Of a stretch of DNA of 13,088 nucleotides, positions 1 to 6,121 are shown in pieces (within the stretch, counting starts at the first letter, position 1; the number at the start of each line of letters is the position of its first letter). The notes beneath the pieces are model-generated. The model did not search any database and was not told where the DNA came from. It saw nothing but the letters and a program-made list of their open reading frames with translations. A program made the position numbers and the translations under genes. The stretch spans positions 1 through 13,088 of the forward strand of contig JAGXGU010000089.1 of NCBI GenBank assembly GCA_024636575.1. The letters are read 5' to 3'. Source of the stretch: Altererythrobacter sp. GTDB lineage: Bacteria; Pseudomonadota; Alphaproteobacteria; Sphingomonadales; Sphingomonadaceae.

Positions 1-205
1 CCTTTTCTCGGGCTCTTGCTAGCGTCACGTCCCGGCAACTGCCTAGCCCAACATCACGACGTCGCCCGTGGGCATCGGTCAGCCGCGCCGTCCAGGAGCG
101 TGAACCAGACTTCCCGATTTCCAAACAGATGTTGCCGCCTATCGAGTGACGGCCTGCCGACTGCATTTTAGCGACCTCTCGCTCACTAAGAAGATTTCTT
201 GCCAT
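1..205 (-). CDS. Tyrosine-type site-specific integrase, P4 family, N-terminal part (runs off the window)
   Basis: The reverse strand reads from an ATG at 205 without a stop to the window edge, giving 68 residues. The product begins MARNLLSEREVAKMQ and continues with GRHSIGGNICLEIGKSGSRS, then a W-T-A-R-L-x-D segment and a GLGSCRDVTLARAREK segment. This is the pattern of the N-terminal arm-binding domain (DUF4102 type) of P4-like tyrosine recombinases, which usually has G-L-G-x-Y/S-P-D-V-x-L-A-x-A-R. The catalytic domain would lie further left and is not seen, so activity cannot be judged. An AGGAG ribosome-binding site lies at 215-219, nine bases before the start. The gene points away from the cys operon and starts about 150 bp from a tRNA-like attachment fragment, as expected for an integrase at the end of its island. 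Family call is firm; intactness is unknown. Confidence 0.85.
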   Translation of the reverse strand, partial: MARNLLSEREVAKMQSAGRHSIGGNICLEIGKSGSRSWTARLTDAHGRRRDVGLGSCRDVTLARAREK

Positions 206-352
206 CTTTCCCCACTCCTTTCCCCACAATTGGAAACGGAAGCCACTGGACCGCACCGGACCTTAGACCTCCTCGCTCTAATACTGATGCATAGGAAACA
301 GCGGGTTAGCTAGGGTGTCGATAACCCTGCTGGACTACGCTGGACAATCGAA

Positions 353-378
353 TGGCGGTCTCCGTCTCCGCCAATTAG
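353..378 (+). other. Probable integrase attachment-site remnant (tRNA-Ser 3'-end fragment)
   Basis: Bases 360-373 read CTCCGTCTCCGCCA, which is the usual 3' end of a bacterial tRNA-Ser gene including CCA. The sequence upstream (about 285-359) does not fold as the rest of a tRNA. A tRNA 3' fragment without its gene, close to the start of a P4-type integrase, is the expected form of the distal att copy of a tRNA-targeted island. The segment also forms a 6-bp hairpin, TGGCGG (353-358) with CCGCCA (368-373). The match is short, so chance or another target such as tmRNA is possible. Confidence 0.5.
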
Positions 379-661
379 TTTTGCGATTAAAAATCAATAA
401 GTTAATACGGGCAATTAATCAGCTCCAGCGGCCACCTTATTCCGCAAGAATGTGCCGCGCGGCCCCTTCGTCCGAGCTAGTGCGTGCCGCTAAACCACAG
501 ACTCAGTTCTGCCGCGCCGCCGCGCCATCAATTTGCGACTTACTCCGGCACCATTTCCGGGCTATCGGCATCCGGCGCAATCGACCAGCTAGTGAACACA
601 ATCGCGCAGGAGGGCTCGGATCGCCATATCTTCACGCGGCGTCGCCTGGTAGAATTGCCCG
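379..661. other. Gene-free stretch, no recognised content
   Basis: No convincing gene is seen between the attachment-like site and the alcohol dehydrogenase remnant. The first part (about 374-420) is clearly richer in A and T than the flanks, which fits a junction between island and chromosome. Short open frames here give arginine- and alanine-rich products with no recognisable motif and are probably chance. Confidence 0.4.
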
Positions 662-864
662 CAGGCCAGATACAGTGAAATGACCATCACGACCGCCGTA
701 GGCTATCCCGATGAATTCCCCGATGTGATTGCAGCGATGCCCCGTCTGCAAGAAAAGATTGCTTCGCTGATCAGCCGCCGCGTGCCATTTGAGCAGGTGC
801 TCGAGGGCCTTGAAATCGCCGCAACCCCCAATCGGCCAAGGTCATGATCGAGTTCGAAAATTGA
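662..864 (+). pseudogene. 3' remnant of a zinc-type (medium-chain) alcohol dehydrogenase, frameshifted
   Basis: From about 662 one frame reads YSEMTITTAVGYPDEF, then PDVIAAMPRLQEKIASLISR and RVPFEQVLEGLEIAA. This resembles the C-terminal Rossmann end of zinc-binding alcohol/threonine dehydrogenases, where a helix and 'F-x-L-x-x-A-x-E' stretch precede a final K-V-x-I-x-F strand. The frame then drifts to a stop at the TGA beginning at 844, but a shift of one base near 821-831 restores NPQSAKVMIEFEN and a stop at 862-864. The catalytic zinc domain and most of the cofactor domain are absent. An in-frame stop at 650-652 bounds it on the left. It is therefore read as a decayed 3' fragment with at least one indel. 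A 19-kDa-scale intact gene is excluded by size. The loss may date from island insertion on its left. Confidence 0.7.
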
Positions 865-901
865 CAGATTACTGCATGTACCCAATCACGGATTTACGAC
901 C

Positions 902-1816
902 ATGACGCGCAATTTGACCCATCTGCAACGCCTGGAAGCGGAGAGCATCCACATCATGCGCGAAGTGGTGTCCGAGACCGCCAAGCCGGTCATGTTGTAT
1001 TCGGTCGGCAAGGATTCCGCAGTGATGCTGCATCTGGCGAAGAAGGCGTTCTACCCCTCGCCGCCGCCATTTCCGCTGCTGCATGTCGATACCACCTGGA
1101 AATTCAAGGAGATGTATGCGCTGCGGGAAAAGGCCGCTGCCGAAGCCGGGATGGAATTGCTGGTCTATCATAATCCCGAGGCCGAGAGCCGCGGGATCAA
1201 CCCGTTCGACCACGGTCCGCTCCACACCGACATGTGGAAGACGCAGGGCCTGAAGCAGGCGCTCGACAAATACGACTTCGACGCGGCGTTCGGCGGGGCC
1301 CGGCGCGACGAGGAGAAAAGCCGGGCGAAGGAGCGGATCTTCTCGTTCCGCACGGCCAGCCACGGGTGGGACCCGAAGAGCCAGCGGCCCGAATTGTGGA
1401 ACGCCTACAACACCCGCAAGGCGAAAGGGGAAAGCATTCGCGTGTTCCCGCTGTCCAATTGGACAGAGCTCGATATCTGGCAATATATCATGGCCGAACA
1501 GATCGAGATCGTGCCGCTGTATTTCTCTGCCAAACGCCCGACCTATGAATGGGAAGGCGGCCTGTTCATGGCCGACGACCCGGTCCGTCTGGAGAAAGTG
1601 CTCGGCTATCTGCCGGAGATCACCGAACGTTCGATACGGTTTCGCACCCTTGGCTGCTCACCCCTGACCGGGGCGGTGGAGAGCGAGGCGGCCACCCTGT
1701 CCGAAGTGGTGCAGGAAATGCTGCTCACGACCACATCGGAACGCCAGGGCCGGGTCATAGACAAGGATGATGGCGATGCGTCGATGGAGAAGAAAAAGCA
1801 GGAGGGCTACTTCTGA
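902..1816 (+). CDS. cysD: Sulfate adenylyltransferase subunit 2 (ATP sulfurylase small subunit)
   Basis: This cytoplasmic 304-residue protein forms ATP sulfurylase with CysN and makes adenylyl sulfate (APS) from ATP and sulfate, the first step of sulfate activation. It belongs to the PP-loop ATP pyrophosphatase family. The PP-loop SVGKDS is at residues 34-39 and is followed by HVDTTWKF, which with the GGARRDEEKSRAKER segment is typical of CysD. The protein ends in KKKQEGYF, the usual CysD C-terminus, and its length matches the family (about 300). The ATG at 902 starts the conserved LxxLExESIHIxRE segment. No good ribosome-binding site is seen before it. A nine-codon open frame at 876-905 ends in an ATGA overlap with this start. 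The stop overlaps the cysNC start by one base, so the genes are co-transcribed and probably translationally coupled. Confidence 0.97.
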   Translation: MTRNLTHLQRLEAESIHIMREVVSETAKPVMLYSVGKDSAVMLHLAKKAFYPSPPPFPLLHVDTTWKFKEMYALREKAAAEAGMELLVYHNPEAESRGINPFDHGPLHTDMWKTQGLKQALDKYDFDAAFGGARRDEEKSRAKERIFSFRTASHGWDPKSQRPELWNAYNTRKAKGESIRVFPLSNWTELDIWQYIMAEQIEIVPLYFSAKRPTYEWEGGLFMADDPVRLEKVLGYLPEITERSIRFRTLGCSPLTGAVESEAATLSEVVQEMLLTTTSERQGRVIDKDDGDASMEKKKQEGYF

Positions 1817-3735
1817 TGGACAAGACCTCATCGCAGGAAATCTACCAGACCGACGCGCTGATCGCGGAGGATATCGACGCCTATCTGGCCGCGCACCAGA
1901 ACAAGTCGATGCTGCGCTTTATCACCTGCGGCAGCGTCGATGACGGCAAGAGCACGCTGATCGGCCGCCTGCTGTACGATTCCAAAATGATCTTCGAAGA
2001 CCAGCTCGCCGCGCTGGAATCGGATTCGAAGAAATCCGGGACCCAGGGGGAGGAGATCGACTTCGCCTTGCTGGTTGACGGGCTCGCTGCCGAGCGTGAG
2101 CAGGGCATCACCATCGATGTCGCCTACCGTTTCTTCGCGACCGAACAGCGCAAATTCATCGTCGCCGATTGCCCCGGGCATGAACAATACACGCGCAATA
2201 TGGTCACCGGAGCATCGACGGCGGATCTCGCGGTAATCCTGATTGACGCGCGCAAGGGCGTGCTGGTCCAGACGCGGCGGCACAGTTTCCTGTGCCGCCA
2301 GCTGGGCATCCGCAACATCGTGCTGGCGGTCAACAAGATGGACCTGGTGGATTACGACCAGGCCAGATACGACGCGATCGTGGCCGATTACACAGCCTTT
2401 GCGGCCAGTATCGGGATCGAGAATTTCACCGCCATGCCGATCTCTGGCTTCCGGGGCGACAATATCACCACCCTGTCAGGCAATACCCCGTGGTACGCCG
2501 GCGCGCCGCTGATCACCCATCTCGAAACGGTCGAGCTGGATAATGCGCGCAATGCTGCAAAGCCGTTCCGAATGCCGGTCCAGTGGGTAAACCGGCCCAA
2601 TCTCGATTTCCGCGGCTTCTCGGGCCTGATTGCCACCGGGATGGTCAAACCGGGCGATCCGGTGCGCGTATTGCCGTCCGGCAAGACCAGTACGGTCAAG
2701 AGTATCGTGACCTTCGCTGGCGAGCTCGATGAAGCAAGCGCCGGACAGTCGGTGACGATATGTCTCGAGGACGAAGTCGATTGCTCGCGCGGCAACGTGC
2801 TGGCGGCGGCCGACGCGCCGGCTGAAGTATCCGACCAGTTCGAGGCGACCATCGTCTGGATGGATGACGAGGCGATGCTGCCCGGCAGGGCCTATCTGCT
2901 CAAGCTGGCGACGCAGACGGTGTCGGCGACAATCCAGGCCCCCAAATACGAGATCAACGTCAACACGATGGAGCATCTGGCGGCCAAGACGCTGGAACTG
3001 AATGGGATCGGGGTGGCCGAAATTACCACCGACAAACCGCTGGTCTTCGAACCTTATGCCGAGAACCGGACGCTGGGCGGATTCATCCTGATCGACAAGA
3101 TCAACAACCGGACAGTCGGTGCCGGTATGCTGCATTTCAGCCTCCGCCGCGCCCAGAACGTGCATTGGCAGGCGACTTCCATCGGCCGGGAGGACCATGC
3201 CGGACTGAAGAACCAGAAACCGCTGGTGCTGTGGTTTACCGGGCTGTCGGGCTCGGGCAAATCGACCATCGCCAACGAGGTGGAAAAGACCCTCAATCTG
3301 ATGAACCGCCACACTTTCCTGCTGGATGGGGACAATATCCGCCACGGGCTGAACAAGGACCTGGGGTTCACCGATGCCGACCGGATCGAGAATATCCGCC
3401 GGGTCGGGGAAGTGGCGCGGCTGATGGCCGATGCCGGGTTGATCGTGCTGACCGCCTTCATCAGCCCCTTCCGCGCCGAGCGCCAGATGGTGCGCGACAT
3501 GCTGCCCGAAGGCGAATTCATGGAGATATTCGTCGACACCCCGCTGGAAGTGGCCGAAGCGCGCGACGTGAAAGGCCTTTACAAGAAGGCCCGCGAAGGC
3601 AAACTCAAGAACTTCACCGGGATTGACAGCCCGTATGAACCACCGGAGGCGCCCGACATCACTGTCAACACCGTCGCGATGACTCCCGCAGAAGCGGCCG
3701 AATACATCGTTCGCCAGATCATGCCGCTCAAATGA
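1816..3735 (+). CDS. cysNC: Bifunctional sulfate adenylyltransferase subunit 1 / adenylylsulfate kinase (CysN-CysC fusion)
   Basis: The 639-residue protein joins two activities. Residues about 30-440 are the CysN GTPase, an EF-Tu-like protein whose GTP hydrolysis drives APS synthesis by CysD. It has G1 GSVDDGKST at 39-47, G3 DCPGH at 118-122 and G4 NKMD at 173-176, followed by beta-barrel domains. Residues about 465-639 are APS kinase, which phosphorylates APS to PAPS: P-loop GLSGSGKST at 476-484, LDGDNIRHGL from 503, FISPFR at 548-553, then the KGLYKKAR and GIDSPYEPP segments. All key motifs are intact, so both halves should be active. The length matches NodQ/CysNC fusions of alphaproteobacteria. 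A GGAGGG site at 1801-1806 precedes the ATG by nine bases. The gene overlaps cysD by one base and cysQ by four bases (ATGA). Confidence 0.97.
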   Translation: MDKTSSQEIYQTDALIAEDIDAYLAAHQNKSMLRFITCGSVDDGKSTLIGRLLYDSKMIFEDQLAALESDSKKSGTQGEEIDFALLVDGLAAEREQGITIDVAYRFFATEQRKFIVADCPGHEQYTRNMVTGASTADLAVILIDARKGVLVQTRRHSFLCRQLGIRNIVLAVNKMDLVDYDQARYDAIVADYTAFAASIGIENFTAMPISGFRGDNITTLSGNTPWYAGAPLITHLETVELDNARNAAKPFRMPVQWVNRPNLDFRGFSGLIATGMVKPGDPVRVLPSGKTSTVKSIVTFAGELDEASAGQSVTICLEDEVDCSRGNVLAAADAPAEVSDQFEATIVWMDDEAMLPGRAYLLKLATQTVSATIQAPKYEINVNTMEHLAAKTLELNGIGVAEITTDKPLVFEPYAENRTLGGFILIDKINNRTVGAGMLHFSLRRAQNVHWQATSIGREDHAGLKNQKPLVLWFTGLSGSGKSTIANEVEKTLNLMNRHTFLLDGDNIRHGLNKDLGFTDADRIENIRRVGEVARLMADAGLIVLTAFISPFRAERQMVRDMLPEGEFMEIFVDTPLEVAEARDVKGLYKKAREGKLKNFTGIDSPYEPPEAPDITVNTVAMTPAEAAEYIVRQIMPLK

Positions 3736-4523
3736 CGGAAATGGCGCAAAGCATGGGCGATGCGGACCTCGCAGCGGCGCTAGCCGAAACGGCGGGTACG
3801 CTGCTGTTGGGCGTGCGCCGCTGCGGTCTCCTCGGCGCCAAGGCGCTGGGAAACGCCGGCGACCAGACGGCCAACCAGTTCCTGGTCCATGCCCTGCGTC
3901 ACCTGCGGAGTGATGACGGGCTGCTGTCGGAAGAATGCGCGGACACCGACGAACGTCTCGGCAAAAGCCGGGTGTGGATCATCGATCCGGTCGATGGGAC
4001 GCGTGAGTATGGGGAGGACCGGACGGACTGGGCCGTCCATGTCGCCATGGCGGCCAAAGGCAAGCCGGAGATCGGCGCCGTCGCGCTGCCGGGGCTGGGA
4101 CTGGTGCTTCGATCCGACCGGCCAACGCCGCTGCCGCCGATGGCCAGCGTTCCGCGGATGGTGGTCAGCCGGACCCGGCCAGCCAAGGAAGCCGTCGCAA
4201 TTGGGCAGCAAATCGGGGCCGAACTCATCCCGATGGGCAGCGCGGGCGCCAAGGCAATGGCGATCGTGCGCGGCGAGGCGGAGATTTACCTCCACACCGG
4301 CGGACAATATGAATGGGACAGCTGCGCCCCCGCAGCAGTCGCGCTGGCGCATGGTCTGCACGTCAGCCGGGTAGACGGATCGCCGCTGGTCTACAACCAG
4401 CCTGACACCTATATGCCGGACCTGCTGATCTGCCGGCAGGAATGGGCTGCGGAAGTCCTCGAACGGGCGGCTGGCCTGGCTGGAAATGCATCCAGCGAGG
4501 TGGTTGGCTCGCCGCCAGCCTGA
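3732..4523 (+). CDS. cysQ: 3'(2'),5'-bisphosphate nucleotidase
   Basis: This 263-residue member of the inositol-monophosphatase family removes the 3' phosphate of PAP (and PAPS), clearing the inhibitory by-product of PAPS reduction or transfer. Visible metal-binding motifs are LLSEE (residues 64-68), DPVDGTREY (85-93) and YEWDSCAPAAV near residue 195, matching the family's E-E, D-P-x-D-G-T and W-D-x-x-A-P signatures. The family's usual DxxT motif is represented by GNAGDQTANQF (40-50), a form common in alphaproteobacterial CysQ as I recall it. The ATG lies in an ATGA overlap with the cysNC stop and has no ribosome-binding site of its own, so translation is probably coupled. Its place directly after cysNC supports the PAP role over inositol phosphatase. 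It converges on the next gene with only 23 bp between the stops. Confidence 0.93.
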   Translation: MTEMAQSMGDADLAAALAETAGTLLLGVRRCGLLGAKALGNAGDQTANQFLVHALRHLRSDDGLLSEECADTDERLGKSRVWIIDPVDGTREYGEDRTDWAVHVAMAAKGKPEIGAVALPGLGLVLRSDRPTPLPPMASVPRMVVSRTRPAKEAVAIGQQIGAELIPMGSAGAKAMAIVRGEAEIYLHTGGQYEWDSCAPAAVALAHGLHVSRVDGSPLVYNQPDTYMPDLLICRQEWAAEVLERAAGLAGNASSEVVGSPPA

Positions 4524-4546
4524 TCGTTGCTGGCCAGCTTCTCGGC

Positions 4547-5440
4547 TTACTCGCCGACCACTTGCGCCAGCAATTGCTCGGCGCGGGACAGAAAGGGCCG
4601 GTCGAGCATTCCGCCCTTGTAACCGATGGTGCCGACGCCCGGATTGGCCGCGAACAGCGCCACAATCGCGCGGGCTTCGGCAATATCCTCGGCGCTCGGG
4701 GTGAAAGCCGCGTTGATCACTTCGACCTGCGCCGGATGGATCGCCAGCATCCCTCGGTAGCCCTCGCGGCGCAGTTTCTCTGCCCGCAGCCGCAGTTTTT
4801 CCAGGTCGCGGAAGTCGCCCTGGATCGTGTCGATCGCCGGAACGCCCGCCGCCGCCGCGCCGAGCAGGCACAGGCTGCGCGCCAGTTCATAGGTAAAGCC
4901 GTAGCTGCCATCGGGATTGGTGTTGGTTGCCGCGCCGACCGAATCGGCCAGGTCCTCCGCTCCCCAGGTCAGTGCCGCCACCCGCGGAGCGCCCTTGTAA
5001 TCGCCGGTGTGGAACATCCCCTCTGCCGTTTCGGTGATCAGCACGATCACCGGCGTAGAGCCCTGTTCGATCCCGTTCGCCACTTCCAGCGCGGCGAGAT
5101 ATTTGTCGAACGTTTCCACATCCTGACGCCCGTAAACCTTGGGCAGCATGATCCCGCCGGGCCGCCCTGGCATGATCGCCGCCAGATCGGTCAGCATGTA
5201 TGGCCCGTCGAGCGGATTGACCCGCACCCATATACGCGCGCGGTCGCCGGGATGTTCGCACAAGAAATCATGCACCATCCCGCGCGCCGCGGCCTTGTTC
5301 TCCGTCGCGACCGCATCTTCAAGATCGTAAATCACGATATCCGCCGGGCTAGCCAGTGCCTTGCCCATTTTCTTCTCGCTGTCGCCGGGCGCGAACAGCC
5401 AGGAGCGCATTTTCAGCTTGGGCGTTTTGGCAGGGGTCAC
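4547..5440 (-). CDS. CoA-ester lyase of the HpcH/HpaI aldolase / citrate lyase beta (CitE-like) family
   Basis: The 297-residue product has the hallmarks of CitE-like TIM-barrel lyases: RSWLFAPGDSEKKM (12-25), YDLEDAV (38-44), WVRVNPLDGPY (71-81), the ITETAEGM segment, WGAEDLADSVG, and GMLAIHPAQVEVINAAF near the C-terminus, followed by the family's end pattern of a GG-x-x-x-D-x-P segment. The Glu of ITETA and Asp of GAEDL are the expected magnesium ligands. Such enzymes cleave or form CoA thioesters such as malyl-, methylmalyl- or citramalyl-CoA; the exact substrate cannot be told. No citrate lyase alpha or gamma subunit is nearby, which argues against a true citrate lyase. The start is GTG at 5440 with an AAAGGTG site upstream; an ATG at 5410 begins the conserved part but lacks a ribosome-binding site. 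It is probably its own transcript, downstream of tRNA-Gly. Confidence 0.88.
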   Translation of the reverse strand: MTPAKTPKLKMRSWLFAPGDSEKKMGKALASPADIVIYDLEDAVATENKAAARGMVHDFLCEHPGDRARIWVRVNPLDGPYMLTDLAAIMPGRPGGIMLPKVYGRQDVETFDKYLAALEVANGIEQGSTPVIVLITETAEGMFHTGDYKGAPRVAALTWGAEDLADSVGAATNTNPDGSYGFTYELARSLCLLGAAAAGVPAIDTIQGDFRDLEKLRLRAEKLRREGYRGMLAIHPAQVEVINAAFTPSAEDIAEARAIVALFAANPGVGTIGYKGGMLDRPFLSRAEQLLAQVVGE

Positions 5441-5450
5441 GGCGGCACCT

Positions 5451-5549
5451 TTACGGTCGGTAAGATTTTGGCAGGTCCAGCACGGCTTCCGCAGTGTAGT
5501 TCAGGATCATGTGCCGGTCATCCTGGCGGTGCGCCAGGAAGGCGGCGCT
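5451..5549 (-). other. Coding-like fragment between tRNA-Gly and the CitE-like gene
   Basis: Downstream of the tRNA on the minus strand one frame reads SAAFLAHRQDDRH, then MILNYTAEAVLDLPKSYRP and a stop (TAA at 5451-5453), 10 bases before the CitE-like start. The composition is protein-like rather than random. The only ATG gives 19 codons and no ribosome-binding site is clear. It may be the 3' end of a gene displaced at the tRNA, a tiny gene, or chance. I do not recognise the family. Confidence 0.25.
5521..5539 (-). terminator. Hairpin just downstream of tRNA-Gly
   Basis: TCCTGGC (5521-5527) pairs perfectly with GCCAGGA (5533-5539) around a five-base loop, nine bases beyond the CCA end of the tRNA. 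It may help end or process the tRNA transcript. There is no T-run after it, so a classic intrinsic terminator is not shown; it also overlaps the coding-like fragment. Confidence 0.3.
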
Positions 5550-5622
5550 GGAGCGGGTGAAGGGAATCGAACCCTCGTCGTCAGCTTGGGAAGCTGCTGC
5601 TCTACCATTGAGCTACACCCGC
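5549..5622 (-). tRNA. tRNA-Gly (anticodon CCC)
   Basis: On the minus strand the 74 bases fold as a cloverleaf. The acceptor arm GCGGGTG pairs with CACCCGC, the D-arm is GCTC-AATGGTA-GAGC, the anticodon loop is TTCCCAA giving anticodon CCC, and the T-arm carries GGTTCGATTCC. The discriminator is T and CCA is encoded. The first pair of the anticodon stem (27-43) is G opposite A, a mild irregularity. The sequence closely resembles bacterial tRNA-Gly(CCC). Confidence 0.93.
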
Positions 5623-5933
5623 AAGGTGTTGATATCCAATACTTCATCACAGAATAACCGAACATGGCATACAGCTTGATCTGCTCCAGCTCCCGTAATC
5701 GAACGCCAGTTGCCACAACCGGTTGGCCCGGGTCAACGCAAGATCGACGAAGCCAGCGCGGCTTTGCCGGAAAAGCTGCACCAGCATGTGAGCTCCGGTT
5801 CCCCTTACAAAGCGCAGTTCGGATCTTCCTGCGGTTCATTTCGGGTGCTGGCGATTGAGGCGCTAAGGCTGAAATGGCGGGGCAACCCGGGCGAGATATC
5901 GACCGTTTCGCGATAAGCGATGCAGCCGTGAAC

Positions 5934-5976
5934 AAAAATGCCCCGTCCAACCGGCACCTTATCGTTTGCCGGGGCA
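5934..5976 (-). terminator. Probable Rho-independent terminator for the TonB-dependent receptor gene
   Basis: On the minus strand TGCCCCG (5976-5970) pairs with CGGGGCA (5945-5939) and is followed at once by a T-run (5938-5934). A competing inner stem, CCGGCA (5951-5956) with TGCCGG (5967-5972), lies within it. The position, about 150 bp after the receptor stop and before the tRNA, suits a terminator of the leftward receptor transcript. The loop is long, so efficiency is uncertain. Confidence 0.5.
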
Positions 5977-6029
5977 GACGGAACGCCGAACGCAAACAGC
6001 ATTCTCTATGCAGTCAGCCTACCAATAGT

Positions 6030-6065
6030 GATGCCGGGCCAGATGGAATCATCCGGCTCGACATC
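6030..6065 (-). repeat. Long near-perfect hairpin after the receptor gene
   Basis: Two 16-base arms (6030-6045 and 6050-6065) pair around a four-base loop with a single A-C mismatch and two G-T pairs when read on the minus strand. It lies 56 bp beyond the receptor stop. No T-run follows on either strand. It may protect the 3' end of the receptor mRNA or be a dispersed palindromic repeat. Confidence 0.55.
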
Positions 6066-6121
6066 ACGTTAGAACAATAATCCGGAGTGCTGACTTTGAT
6101 GCAATCGAAGTCGGAATCTCT

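Larger units (their letters stand above)
5623..6121. other. Gene-free stretch with hairpins
   Basis: About 500 bp between tRNA-Gly and the receptor gene holds no recognisable coding region. Open frames on both strands here give products without known motifs, and one is simply the tRNA read as protein. The right half contains two strong hairpins, listed separately. The left half presumably carries the tRNA promoter, but I cannot point to convincing boxes. Confidence 0.5.

Noticed and set aside
315..683. Plus-strand open frame of 122 codons near the island edge
   Set aside because: Arg/Ala-rich product without motifs, overlapping the att-like site and the dehydrogenase remnant in another frame.
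2476..3345. Minus-strand open frame of 289 codons opposite cysNC
   Set aside because: Lies fully within the well-supported cysNC gene and shows no protein family features.
3780..4871. Minus-strand open frame of 363 codons across cysQ and the CitE-like gene
   Set aside because: Overlaps two recognised genes in another frame; product has no motifs.
4442..5560. Plus-strand open frame of 372 codons opposite the CitE-like gene
   Set aside because: It is antisense to a gene with clear family motifs, and its product is Arg/Gly/His-rich without motifs; a GC-rich shadow frame.
5507..5995. Minus-strand open frame of 162 codons covering tRNA-Gly
   Set aside because: Its CGCSSMVEQQLPKLTTRVRF part is the well-known result of translating a tRNA gene; the rest is unrecognisable.
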